Shown: piece after piece, positions 29,187-37,724 of the stretch | Position numbering within the stretch: the first letter of the stretch is position 1 | Layout: each line of letters starts with the position of its first letter | Assembly (NCBI GenBank): GCA_006503475.1 | Contig: RSEH01000317.1 | Span: forward strand, 1 to 49,717 | Source of the DNA: Stentor roeselii | Lineage: Eukaryota > Ciliophora > Heterotrichea > Heterotrichida > Stentoridae | Direction: 5' to 3' | DNA length: 49,717 nucleotides | Notes under the pieces: model-generated | Seen by the model: the letters and a program-made list of their open reading frames with translations, nothing else | Told to the model about the DNA's origin: nothing | Databases searched by the model: none | Translations under genes and position numbers: made by a program

Positions 29187-30929
29187 ATGAATAAAGAATT
29201 AGATGAAAAACTGAATTTCGGGGTGGTCAGCGAACTACTAAAAGGTCCAGAATGGAAAAGTGTAGAAGAAATAGTAAAATTCACCTTTCGTGCACTAAAC
29301 GAGTTAATCATTTCACACTCTTTAGCAATAAAAGACCTGGAACGCGGTTTATCATCAAAGATCTCAAAAGCTGACTTTTTCTCAGAAATTTCAAAAAAAG
29401 TCGACAATTCACTTTTTCTTGATCAGCTTAACGACTGTCGACAAGAATTTCGTTCTTTAGTTAATGAAGTCGATTCAAAACTTTACGAAAAAGCGTCATT
29501 TGACGATCTTCAGATAATTGCACAAGAAAAGATAGGAAAAGAACAAGTTGATTACTTGATTTCTACTGAAAGACAAGAAAATATTGAAAAAATTTCAGAA
29601 GTTTCTGGCAGAATTGAAGGGTTTGAACCTTTTTTAAATCAGGTTAATTCTGGAGTAGTTGCTTTGAAGACTCAGATTAAAGAATGTGCTGGAATCTTTG
29701 AGGTGGAGGAATTAGGTCATCGATTGAAGAAATTGGAAAATTCGGCGGAAGAAGGACTTGAAAGGGTTTTTAGAGGATTGGAAGGAAAAGTTGAGGAAAG
29801 GTTTTTAAGAAGTCAGGAAATTGTGAAAAAAGTGCAGGATGATTTGAAGAGAGTTGAAAATTGTGTTGAATCTGTTGGTAGAGGGTTGGAAGATGTTGCT
29901 AAGGGAAAGGCTAGTAATACTGAGTTGTTTAAGTTTGTTGAGATGACTAGTGCTAGACTTGATACTGTGCATCAAACATCATCTAAATCAAATCTTTCCT
30001 TAGAAAACCTTGAAAGTCGTCTCTCAGGAATCGAGAAGTCCCTATTCCACCAATTCTCCGAGTACCAAAAAATCCAAGAATTCATTCGAAAATCCAACGA
30101 AAAACTAACCCAATCATTAGAAAACCTTCAAAAATCCCAAGACCTTCAAACCTCTTCATTAACCTCAATACATTCAGACCTTCTCCTCCAACTCGAATCT
30201 AAAGCAAACATCGATTCACTAAACCAAAAAGCAGATTTTTCTATAATCTCTTCAGAACTAAGTAAAAAACTCGACGAATCATTTTTTTTCCTTCGTTTTC
30301 AAGACCTTTCTCAAAAACTTTCCTCAATCACTGAAAATTTCTCATTAACTTTCAATAACCTAAACGAAAGACTTTCCGAAAAAGCAGGAATAAAAGAAAT
30401 CTGTAATTTAATAGACAAAAAGGCAGGAATTCATGAAATAAACCTTGCACTAGTTCAGATTCACGAAGAAATCGATTTAAAACAACTACAGTTTGAGAAA
30501 TACAAAGAAAAAAATGATGATTTTTTAAACTCCTGGTGCATGGACCACGTAATTGGAAGATGGCGAGGTTCAAATGGGTCTTCTCAACGCGGGGGGGTAC
30601 TTTGGGACTTGCAAGTTTTAGGTAATGAAAATTTTGTATGGGAAAGTGGGTCGACTTGTGTGTTGTCTGTAAAAGGCGGGTTATTTGAAGTGACTTTAGC
30701 AGTTTTTTCAATGAAGAGGCCAAATGTGCAGGTTCTGGTCAATGGAGAAGTCGTCTTAAGCGCTGTTCAAAGTCAATTTAACGTCACTGGAAACACTGGA
30801 AAGCTGAAAAATGTTAAAATCTCTGGAGTCTCTGCAAAGGAAATCTTAAATCTTCCTCATCGTGCTAGGGTCTCTGTTGTAGTCACTGATGACGCTGAAT
30901 GTTTCTTAGATCTAAGGAAAATGAGTTAG
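29187..30929 (+). CDS. Coiled-coil protein with C-terminal beta domain (580 aa)
   Basis: Residues 1-440 are almost entirely Glu/Lys/Leu/Ser helical heptads, a long coiled coil. Residues 445-580 switch to a Gly/Val-rich beta-domain (GGLFEVTLAVFSMKRPNVQ, VLVNGEVVLS, ARVSVVVTDDAECFLDL) resembling a C1q/TNF-like jelly roll by pattern. It would be a trimeric or rod-like structural protein. No signal peptide, so cytosolic, possibly cortical. The ATG lies 6 bp after the PAK-like kinase stop. Codon third-position choice changes abruptly near 29,970 from G/T-rich to A/C-rich. The stop is directly adjacent to the convergent stop at 30930. Confidence 0.7.
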   Translation: MNKELDEKLNFGVVSELLKGPEWKSVEEIVKFTFRALNELIISHSLAIKDLERGLSSKISKADFFSEISKKVDNSLFLDQLNDCRQEFRSLVNEVDSKLYEKASFDDLQIIAQEKIGKEQVDYLISTERQENIEKISEVSGRIEGFEPFLNQVNSGVVALKTQIKECAGIFEVEELGHRLKKLENSAEEGLERVFRGLEGKVEERFLRSQEIVKKVQDDLKRVENCVESVGRGLEDVAKGKASNTELFKFVEMTSARLDTVHQTSSKSNLSLENLESRLSGIEKSLFHQFSEYQKIQEFIRKSNEKLTQSLENLQKSQDLQTSSLTSIHSDLLLQLESKANIDSLNQKADFSIISSELSKKLDESFFFLRFQDLSQKLSSITENFSLTFNNLNERLSEKAGIKEICNLIDKKAGIHEINLALVQIHEEIDLKQLQFEKYKEKNDDFLNSWCMDHVIGRWRGSNGSSQRGGVLWDLQVLGNENFVWESGSTCVLSVKGGLFEVTLAVFSMKRPNVQVLVNGEVVLSAVQSQFNVTGNTGKLKNVKISGVSAKEILNLPHRARVSVVVTDDAECFLDLRKMS

Positions 30930-31130
30930 TTAACTAAAAGGTTCTGGAAAGGCTTTTGCTTGATTTCTGAATAAAAGGTGAAGCAGGTAGATTGAAACCA
31001 GAGGAGATAGTCCCAGTGACACCCTTCGAACTTGAAAAAAAACAGCTTTTCGCAAGTAATAAATATTATCCTTAACATAATAAGAATGACTCACAGGAGG
31101 TCTTCCAAAAATTTTCTTAAAAAAATCCAT
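30930..31130 (-). CDS. Small membrane-type protein (66 aa)
   Basis: Starts MDFFKKIFGRPPVSHSYYVK, with one hydrophobic segment at about residues 37-53 (SLGLSPLVSIYLLHLLF) and a basic flank. It looks like a small single-pass protein, perhaps mitochondrial given the adjacent prohibitin gene, but I do not recognise it. It follows the prohibitin gene on the same strand by 16 bp and ends at a TAA that touches the convergent TAG at 30929. Confidence 0.5.
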   Translation of the reverse strand: MDFFKKIFGRPPVSHSYYVKDNIYYLRKAVFFQVRRVSLGLSPLVSIYLLHLLFRNQAKAFPEPFS

Positions 31131-31146
31131 TTTTATCTAAAACTAA

Positions 31147-31953
31147 CTAATTAAGTAAATCCTTCAAATTCATCATCAAACTATTCGAGTCCAACAACAC
31201 CCTATTCCTCGAGTTCGCAATAGTATTCGCGATTTCCTGTGCAACTTCCATTTTCCTCAACTTAATATAAGCAGGGCCTACTTTCGACATCAATTCCGCA
31301 CTTTTCGCTTCTCCTTTAGCTTTAATGATCATAGCGAATTTTTCCTGTTCAGCAGTCTTTACCACATATTTTGCCCTTTCCGCATCTTGTTGTGCGATTT
31401 GCTTACTTTCAATGGCGCTGTTGAATTCATTTCCGAATCCGAGATTCGTGATGCTGACATCATCGACTAAGATGTTGAAGTCTCTTGCACGGTTGATGAG
31501 GTTTATTCGGACTGATTTTGAGACTTGTTCTCTTTGAGTCACTAGTTGAGAGGCGTCACATTGGGCGACGGCTGATTTAAGAACTTCATTGACGAGACTT
31601 GGAAGGACTCGCTTGTCGTAGTCTGTTCCTAATGTCCGGTAAATTGTTGGAAGGTCTTGAGCTGATGGCTTGCAAAGCACTCTTACTGAAACGTTCACCA
31701 TTTGAAGGTCTTTTGTGCCGGTTATTGATGTGAAAACTTCAGGGTGAGGACGGATGTTGTATGTTATCACACGCTCTAGAAGAGGGATCTTGAAATGGGT
31801 ACCTTCTGGGTATATGTGACTTCGCACTCCTGTCAAGTTGTTGAAGAGGATTGCGTTGTTACCTGGCTCTACATTGAATAGTGAACTTGAAATTGATACG
31901 CCTAACATGGTTAGACCTATCGCACCCAAAGCACTATTGTTCAGGGAGTTCAT
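31147..31953 (-). CDS. PHB2: Prohibitin 2 (268 aa)
   Basis: Full-length prohibitin with an N-terminal hydrophobic anchor (residues 10-28) and the SPFH/band-7 domain after it. PHB2-type landmarks are present: EGTHFKIPLLERVITYNIR, the TGTKDLQMVNVSVRVL stretch, VLPSLVNEVLKSAVAQ, DDVSITNLGF, the helical KQIAQQDAERAKYVVKTAEQ and PAYIKLRKMEVAQEIA. Prohibitins form ring complexes in the mitochondrial inner membrane that stabilise membrane proteins and the m-AAA protease. DLQMVN and IKLRK favour PHB2 over PHB1. Divergent from the methyltransferase-like gene with 48 bp between starts. Confidence 0.95.
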   Translation of the reverse strand: MNSLNNSALGAIGLTMLGVSISSSLFNVEPGNNAILFNNLTGVRSHIYPEGTHFKIPLLERVITYNIRPHPEVFTSITGTKDLQMVNVSVRVLCKPSAQDLPTIYRTLGTDYDKRVLPSLVNEVLKSAVAQCDASQLVTQREQVSKSVRINLINRARDFNILVDDVSITNLGFGNEFNSAIESKQIAQQDAERAKYVVKTAEQEKFAMIIKAKGEAKSAELMSKVGPAYIKLRKMEVAQEIANTIANSRNRVLLDSNSLMMNLKDLLN

Positions 31954-32001
31954 TTATTATTAATGACCTGCATTCATTCATTTAAGATTGGATAGTGTTT
32001 A

Positions 32002-32913
32002 ATGAAATATACTTGGATTGAAAAATTCGCAGAAGCTGCTGTACCTATCATCAGAAAATCGATAGGGACTTCTAAAACAGTTGCTGAAATCACTCAAGGA
32101 CATGGAATGTTTTCTAATGACTTTTTAAGTTGCTTGAATGACTCAGTCGAGTTGTTTCGAACTGATAGTCCTATGCAAGATTACACAGCATTTTCAATGA
32201 GTCCTTCTTCGGTTCCTTTGAAATACACCAGATGGGTGCCTGGGTCTATTTTCAGTCAGTTATACCCTTCAAATTCAATGGACTTCATCTACGTACTCCA
32301 AGCATTCAACCAATCCTCTAAGCCTCTAACCACCATGGACCACCTAATCCCATCCCTAAGCGAAAATGAATTAACAAGAAAACTTATATCAAAACACCAA
32401 GAATCCGATTTAAATCTTCTCCTCCTCCTTCGTCATCAAGAGTTAAAACCATCAAAAAGCCTAGTATTCGACCTGATCCTTTCTCCACCCCCATCAGAAA
32501 CTCCATATTCCTGGGACTGCTTAGACCTGGCCGTTCGAAAATCAAGAAAAACACTTCCCGAGTCCTTTCAAGAAAAATTAAACTTTCAAACAAATTTCCG
32601 CGATTTAGATCAAATAACTAAAATTTTCAAAAAACTTGAAAATCTTTACTCATTAGAAGACCTGATTGAAAAAACGATTCCTTTTCCCGCATATGAAAAC
32701 TTCTGTAAAAGTAAAAATTTAGAAGATTATCTTTTCGCTCTTGGACAGTTTTGGGGTAGGCCAGTGTGGTTGATGTCTCGACGACAGTTTAAAGAAGATG
32801 TTCGGATAAGGGACTTTTACAGTAAAGTAATGGAAACTTTTACAAATATTTGCAGAGATGTGAAGCCGGTGACAGTCCAAAGGTTGTTAACAGTGAGATT
32901 GAAAAAGATTTAA
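32002..32913 (+). CDS. SABATH-like methyltransferase, degenerate SAM motif (303 aa)
   Basis: The middle of the N-terminal half matches the SABATH carboxyl-methyltransferase signature: WVPGSIFSQLYPSNSMDFIY followed by VLQAFNQSSKPL, in place of family VPGSFYxRLFPxxSLxFxHSxxxLHWLS. The C-terminal FPAYENFCKSKNLEDYLFAL and FWGRPVWLMSRRQF fit the family's cap region. The expected SAM loop (GCSxGPN) is replaced by ITQGHGMFSND, so SAM binding is uncertain and the enzyme may be divergent or inactive. SABATH enzymes methylate small carboxylic acids. Tandem with the next gene, 11 bp apart. Confidence 0.55.
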   Translation: MKYTWIEKFAEAAVPIIRKSIGTSKTVAEITQGHGMFSNDFLSCLNDSVELFRTDSPMQDYTAFSMSPSSVPLKYTRWVPGSIFSQLYPSNSMDFIYVLQAFNQSSKPLTTMDHLIPSLSENELTRKLISKHQESDLNLLLLLRHQELKPSKSLVFDLILSPPPSETPYSWDCLDLAVRKSRKTLPESFQEKLNFQTNFRDLDQITKIFKKLENLYSLEDLIEKTIPFPAYENFCKSKNLEDYLFALGQFWGRPVWLMSRRQFKEDVRIRDFYSKVMETFTNICRDVKPVTVQRLLTVRLKKI

Positions 32914-32924
32914 TAGGTTAAAAA

Positions 32925-33797
32925 ATGTCAGATGACGAGTCAACAGCGCCTCTTTCCAAGCATTCCCGAAGGATAGACCATCACAAGTGTCCCCAATGCG
33001 ACTCTTTCGTGAAAACCTTTCCTTCAGCTGAAGCGACTTACTTCACATTTCTCTTAAGTCTCTTGACAGTCGCTTTTTTCAATATCTGGAGTTTATGTCT
33101 CTTGCCATTCGTCATTCCTTTATCAAAAGCAATTGTCCTTCGATGTGAAAGATGTGGGTACAAGTTAGAAACTCATCAACCTTTCGACCTGTTATCCTTG
33201 AAAGACGAGATCATGTCTCTGAAGTGTGGAGAATGTGCATTGGTCATTTCAAGGACTTACTTCTTAACAGCTGTTGCACTGATCACTTGTTTGATTCTTT
33301 ACATGTGGGCTTCTTCTGAAGCTGTACTTGTCAAGCCTCATGTCTTTCTACAGACCACTTGGCCTGAGTACTTAAAGGACTGTGGAGGAGAAGTCGTATT
33401 GCAGAACTCGATTCGTGCATCGGAGGCCTTCGCGTCGAAATATGAAGGGAATACTGTTAGTTGGGATGGGTATCTGATGAGAGTCACACAGAATATCGGA
33501 TGGTTCGCAGGGGATCATGCTGTCGTCTTACTTGTCAAGATGCAGCCAAGTGAAAGTGATATTCATGCCGACTTGATACTTAGCATGGACTTGCATCATT
33601 TTCATCATTCGAAAGATGTGGTTGAAAAATTGGAAAAGGGAAAACACTTCAAGTTTAATGCGACTTTTGTTAGTCCGGGGAATGAACAACAGTTGCATCA
33701 TTTGCATGCTCATGGAATTTTAGAGGATGAAGGGTTTTTGGAGATACCCGATCATGTGCATAGTGTGAATCATCGATACTCGTTGAAGCCTAATTAG
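32925..33797 (+). CDS. LITAF-like zinc/membrane domain fused to a possible OB-like domain (290 aa)
   Basis: Residues 14-85 fit a LITAF-type domain: HKCPQCDS knuckle, a hydrophobic stretch inserting into membrane, and the second knuckle CERCGYKLETHQPF. A third CxxC pair (LKCGEC) and a transmembrane helix near 112-128 follow. The C-terminal 150 residues (WDGYLMRVTQ, AVVLLVKMQPSESDIHADLIL, GKHFKFNATFVSPGNEQQLHHLHAHGI) look like a beta-barrel with His-rich turns, similar in pattern to the OB-like end of wolframin. That makes it a probable endomembrane protein. The OB assignment is tentative. Confidence 0.6.
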   Translation: MSDDESTAPLSKHSRRIDHHKCPQCDSFVKTFPSAEATYFTFLLSLLTVAFFNIWSLCLLPFVIPLSKAIVLRCERCGYKLETHQPFDLLSLKDEIMSLKCGECALVISRTYFLTAVALITCLILYMWASSEAVLVKPHVFLQTTWPEYLKDCGGEVVLQNSIRASEAFASKYEGNTVSWDGYLMRVTQNIGWFAGDHAVVLLVKMQPSESDIHADLILSMDLHHFHHSKDVVEKLEKGKHFKFNATFVSPGNEQQLHHLHAHGILEDEGFLEIPDHVHSVNHRYSLKPN

Positions 33798-33814
33798 ATA
33801 AGATGTTATAAAGG

Positions 33815-35782
33815 ATGAAAGTCGACATTCAAGAAATAAAGCACTTCGAGTTATTCACCGGAACTTGTGTTTCCGCCTTTTCAACCCATTCTCGAGCCTT
33901 CTCCAACATTGACTACAACGAAAAGGTCTCTATTTTCTCAGTAAGAGGAAAAGACGTCTACGTCCGTTCCAAGAACATCGAAGGTTGGGTGCCGATAGAC
34001 TGCATTTCCATTCAAAAGTCCAAAATATCAATAGACGTGGTCACAGAACTTGACTTGAAACTAGTCATAAAGACCCAAGAAGAAGAAAAGGTCGTCAAAC
34101 CAACTTACACAGGAGCTTCCGCTGCAAGTCTCTCTGTAAGACTAGACCTTGCCCCAGGTGAAACTTTTCAAGTCGCTTTAAGATCTTTAAACGAGGTAAT
34201 CGGGGTGACCACCGTCGACTTACGAGAAATTTGTAGAGAAAATCCTGAAGATGATAGAATTTTGTATGATTTACAAATGTTCACAAATAGCTGGAAAATG
34301 AACTCAGTGTTCATATCTCTTGAAATTATAAAAACCAATGAAAGGCCTGAATATGTAAGTAGAAGAAGTTTTATTCATCAGAAGCAGAACCTTATAGAAA
34401 AGTACTTGTTTACCTCAAGAGTCTCAATACTTTTCAATGATGTTCAAATCACGGGGAACTTGCACTTGACAAGTCATTACTTTTTTATATCTTCTGAATC
34501 TAACTTCAATGAAAACTGGTTAAAGGTCTGGGTGCAAAGTATTCGATCTGTGAAGTTAAATCCTAAAAGTTTAACAATTTTAACAAAAGACTTACGTCAA
34601 ATTGAAGTAATTTCAGAAAAAGTGAAAGAATTCAACGATGTCTTAACAAATCTTTTATCAATAACAGTAGAAAAAGCTGTTGAATTTTTTCATTCAATGA
34701 CAAAAAATCTTCCTTCAAACGACCTTGATTTTCCAGGTTGTGTCTTATTTGAAGCTTTTCAGAGATTTGCAAGTCCTTCATTTATCTTGTCTTATCTAAA
34801 CCTAGACTATCGACTTTGTGAGAGTTACCCTTGTCTTCTGTACTTTCCCTCAAATATCAACGATTCAGTTCTAAGAAAAACTGCAGAGTTCAGGTCAAAA
34901 GGAAGACTTCCAACAGTGACTTGGTGTCGAGAAAATGTCGCTCTTTATCGAAGCAGTCAACCAAAACTCGGTCTCGGAAAAAGAAGTCAAGACGATGAAA
35001 ATTTCTTCAAATCTGCTAAAATCAAATACGTGATCGATGCAAGACCTGGCATGAATGCAAAAGCAAATAGATTAAAAGGAAAAGGATATGAACGGGAAGT
35101 TGAATATGACATCAAGTTAAAATTTATGAACATTCAAAATATTCATCATGTGACTCGAAGTTTTGAAGCACTTGTTGGACTTGGACGAAAACGAGATGGT
35201 TTTTGGCAGGCTTTAAGTGATTCAAAGTGGATGAGTCATATTATTTTGATATTGGAAGCTGCTATTTGTTGTGTTAATCATTTGGTTATTGAAAAGGCTA
35301 GTTTGTTAGTTCATTGTTCAGATGGCTGGGATCGAACTTCTCAGATTTGTGCTTTGACTCAAATTATCATTGACCCTTTTTTTAGGACTTTTGTTGGATT
35401 TCAGCAGGTTGTTAATAAAGACTGGTTCGCTTTCGGGCATAAGTTTTTTGATAGGACTTTTGGAGGGGATTATTCTCCGATTTTTCTGTTGTTTTTAGAT
35501 TGTGTTCATCAGGTCATGGATCAGTTTCCTTTGGAGTTCGAGTTTAATCATGAGTTTTTGATTTACTTGGCAGATGCGAGTATTCAAGGGACTTTTGGAG
35601 AGTTTTTAGCGAATAATGAAAGGGAAAGGCTGGATTTGATTATGAGGACTCAAAGTGTTTGGAGGTCTTTTCGAGAGGATTGGAAAAATCAAAGGTTTTC
35701 TGTTGGACTTCAGGAGGTTTTGAATGTTAGTACTTCACCGTTTAAACTCAAGGTTTGGATGTTTTTTACAAGGTTTACTTAG
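33815..35782 (+). CDS. Myotubularin-family phosphoinositide phosphatase (655 aa)
   Basis: Active myotubularin with catalytic loop CSDGWDRT, Cys501 to Arg507, as in 3-phosphatases of PI3P and PI(3,5)P2 that act in endosomal traffic. The preceding substrate-binding parts (CLLYFPSNINDSVL, GRLPTVTW) are also present. N-terminal extras are unusual: residues 10-65 resemble an SH3-like fold (YVRSKNIEGWVPIDCISI), residues 70-175 a C2-like beta-sandwich, and residues 190-290 the expected PH-GRAM domain. The start abuts TATAAAGG. Tandem, 17 bp after the previous stop. Confidence 0.9.
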   Translation: MKVDIQEIKHFELFTGTCVSAFSTHSRAFSNIDYNEKVSIFSVRGKDVYVRSKNIEGWVPIDCISIQKSKISIDVVTELDLKLVIKTQEEEKVVKPTYTGASAASLSVRLDLAPGETFQVALRSLNEVIGVTTVDLREICRENPEDDRILYDLQMFTNSWKMNSVFISLEIIKTNERPEYVSRRSFIHQKQNLIEKYLFTSRVSILFNDVQITGNLHLTSHYFFISSESNFNENWLKVWVQSIRSVKLNPKSLTILTKDLRQIEVISEKVKEFNDVLTNLLSITVEKAVEFFHSMTKNLPSNDLDFPGCVLFEAFQRFASPSFILSYLNLDYRLCESYPCLLYFPSNINDSVLRKTAEFRSKGRLPTVTWCRENVALYRSSQPKLGLGKRSQDDENFFKSAKIKYVIDARPGMNAKANRLKGKGYEREVEYDIKLKFMNIQNIHHVTRSFEALVGLGRKRDGFWQALSDSKWMSHIILILEAAICCVNHLVIEKASLLVHCSDGWDRTSQICALTQIIIDPFFRTFVGFQQVVNKDWFAFGHKFFDRTFGGDYSPIFLLFLDCVHQVMDQFPLEFEFNHEFLIYLADASIQGTFGEFLANNERERLDLIMRTQSVWRSFREDWKNQRFSVGLQEVLNVSTSPFKLKVWMFFTRFT

Positions 35783-35812
35783 GTTAGCTTTCAAGGCATT
35801 TTTAAATAATTT

Positions 35813-36382
35813 ATGATTTGGCCTGAAAATCAACTGATTCAGACTTTGAATCAAGTTAGTGATAAACCACATCAGGGATTTTATCATGGATGTCAAGAGA
35901 TTTCTGGGTGGAATGACCAACCGCCGCTTAATCAAGAAAAAAAACGGACTAAAATACGTGAAATAAAATCGACGTCTCAAAAAATCAGATCAGAAACTCC
36001 AAGTTTTCTCTCGAAAAGACTAAAAACCGATTCTCGCCAACACAGTATGCAGTTTAAATATGCTGAAAAAACCTCTGAAACTGAGATAACATTCAAAGAC
36101 ATCGATAAATCTGTCTTTGGTATCAACAACTCATTAACCCCAAAATTACGGAACTTAATAAACTCAATAAACCGTGCAAAGATCAATAAAATGACAGAAG
36201 CCTTTAAGAGAAACCAGGCTAGTTTAAATATCAACTCAAGTATGAGAATCCAGAGTATATCTCCTTTTCCTAAAGTAAAAACTCCTGCACCCTTCATATC
36301 TCGAGTAGTAAACAAGAACTGTGGACCATCATCAAGACTTCAAGAGTTTAAAATATTTGTAATGAAAAAGTTAAAAAACTAA
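35813..36382 (+). CDS. Hypothetical basic protein (189 aa)
   Basis: Not recognised. Basic, Lys/Ser/Asn-rich, probably mostly disordered, with one helical patch (TPKLRNLINSINRAKINKMT). No signal peptide or membrane segment. It follows the phosphatase by 30 bp and ends 2 bp from the convergent stop at 36385. Confidence 0.6.
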   Translation: MIWPENQLIQTLNQVSDKPHQGFYHGCQEISGWNDQPPLNQEKKRTKIREIKSTSQKIRSETPSFLSKRLKTDSRQHSMQFKYAEKTSETEITFKDIDKSVFGINNSLTPKLRNLINSINRAKINKMTEAFKRNQASLNINSSMRIQSISPFPKVKTPAPFISRVVNKNCGPSSRLQEFKIFVMKKLKN

Positions 36383-36384
36383 AA

Positions 36385-37245
36385 CTATCCTATTAAATTA
36401 ACACCCTGCATTTCAACTGACATCTTTTCTCTAACCAGTCCAACACTTTCCTGAGAAATCGAGAACGGCTGATTCAAAGCGAGGTCCCTAATAAAACTCA
36501 ATAAAAAAACCCCAGAATCAATAATATTCGCATGTTCAGCAACTTTCATAATTTCCCAATCATACCCTTCAGCTTTTTCTAATTCTTTTAAAGTTTTTTC
36601 AACTCTTTCACAAGGAATTCTGTAGTCTTCTTCAGGGTGTGAAGAGTAAAATTCTAAAGTTTTTGCTTCATTGTTAATAAGAATCAGACTCCAACCGATT
36701 TCTTTGACTGGTAAAAGAACGAAGCTGAAATCAAGAAGACTTGTGAGTTTAGACTGTTGTAAAGCAAGTTGATAATCTTTTAGACTTGCCTCTGCATAGA
36801 AGTAGTTGCTGATAACTTTATAAAGTGACGATAAAGCACAAATCATGCACTTGGGAAAAGGTACAAGTTTTACATAAAAGTCGACTTGACTAGAGAAAAT
36901 CGGCTGATCAGGTCTTAAGTCTTTCCTCAAGTCACTTTTTCTCTTTTCTCCCTTTTCCTCAACTAAACTACTCAAAGGATCCAATTTTCTTATCTTGTGA
37001 GTCGCGTAAATAATGGTATCTTCAAGTAAACTCATACGAGACTGCGCTTCTTGAATACTGATCTCAGGATCACCTTTAAAAGTCTCTAAAGTTTTCAACT
37101 TTTCATCACTTCCTGGGAAAAAAAATCGAGTTGTCGTTAAAGACTTGCTTCGAACAATACGAATTTTTTGCCTTTTTTGAAAAAAATCGTTTCTTGCTCG
37201 TTTTCGGCCCTGGGTCGATTTGGACAGGTCATAGAAAAAGTCCAT
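36385..37245 (-). CDS. Ulp1/SENP-like (C48) pseudopeptidase (286 aa)
   Basis: The C-terminal 160 residues follow the Ulp1 SUMO-protease layout: FSFVLLPVKEIGWSLILINN aligns with the family's VFIPVNxxxHWxLxVI, KTLEFYSSH with the family's xIxYYDSx, and IIDSGVFLLSFIRDL with the family's xxDCGVFVxxYxxxL. In each case the catalytic residue is changed: His to Gly, Asp to Ser, Cys to Ser. The protein should keep the fold and possibly SUMO/UBL binding but not cleave. The N-terminal 110 residues are basic and partly coiled (RKRARNDFFQKRQKIRIVRS), like a nuclear localisation signal. The ATG follows TATAATT. Confidence 0.65.
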   Translation of the reverse strand: MDFFYDLSKSTQGRKRARNDFFQKRQKIRIVRSKSLTTTRFFFPGSDEKLKTLETFKGDPEISIQEAQSRMSLLEDTIIYATHKIRKLDPLSSLVEEKGEKRKSDLRKDLRPDQPIFSSQVDFYVKLVPFPKCMICALSSLYKVISNYFYAEASLKDYQLALQQSKLTSLLDFSFVLLPVKEIGWSLILINNEAKTLEFYSSHPEEDYRIPCERVEKTLKELEKAEGYDWEIMKVAEHANIIDSGVFLLSFIRDLALNQPFSISQESVGLVREKMSVEMQGVNLIG

Positions 37246-37303
37246 AATTATAATGATTATTTCAAGTTTTAGATTTTTAAGAATTTAGGAAATTTTATAA
37301 TTA

Positions 37304-37648
37304 ATGGAAAGTATTTCGCATCAGAATGATTATTTCGAAGTTATTGACGTGAAAGGGGAAAATGATTCTGATGATTTTGACTTGGAATTTGACGTTCATA
37401 ACAGCAACGAGCCTTCACCGATGCCGAATAGTAGTTTAAAGTTGGTGATTCGAAAGGAGTTGAATATTTTAGAAGGACAACTTGAGGAAATCAACTCAAA
37501 ACTCAAGTTGAACTACGATAGTCTAAATATGAAAAAGGTTCAAAATGAGGAAATGAGGAAAATCATTGAGTATTACAACCTGACAACTGAAGCGAAGACT
37601 GTAAGTGACTCGGCCTGTGGATGTCGAGGGTCATGCCGATTATTTTAA
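37304..37648 (+). CDS. Small acidic coiled-coil protein with Cys-rich tail (114 aa)
   Basis: Acidic N-terminal third (ENDSDDFDLEFDVHNSNEPS), then a helical coiled coil at residues 50-90 (IRKELNILEGQLEEINSKL). The C-terminus is SACGCRGSCRLF, four cysteines that could be palmitoylated or bind metal. Not recognised. The ATG is preceded by TATAATTA, and the start lies 58 bp from the divergent gene start. Confidence 0.6.
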   Translation: MESISHQNDYFEVIDVKGENDSDDFDLEFDVHNSNEPSPMPNSSLKLVIRKELNILEGQLEEINSKLKLNYDSLNMKKVQNEEMRKIIEYYNLTTEAKTVSDSACGCRGSCRLF

Positions 37649-37724
37649 CTTAAAACAACACCCTGAGTACTTCATCTTACAGTCCTTATCAGATAAATCT
37701 CATTAATATCATAAATATTATTCA

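Noticed and set aside
36393-36406. Single copy of the minisatellite unit ATTAACACCCTG
   Set aside because: It lies in the 3' coding end of the Ulp1-like gene and encodes normal residues; probably chance.
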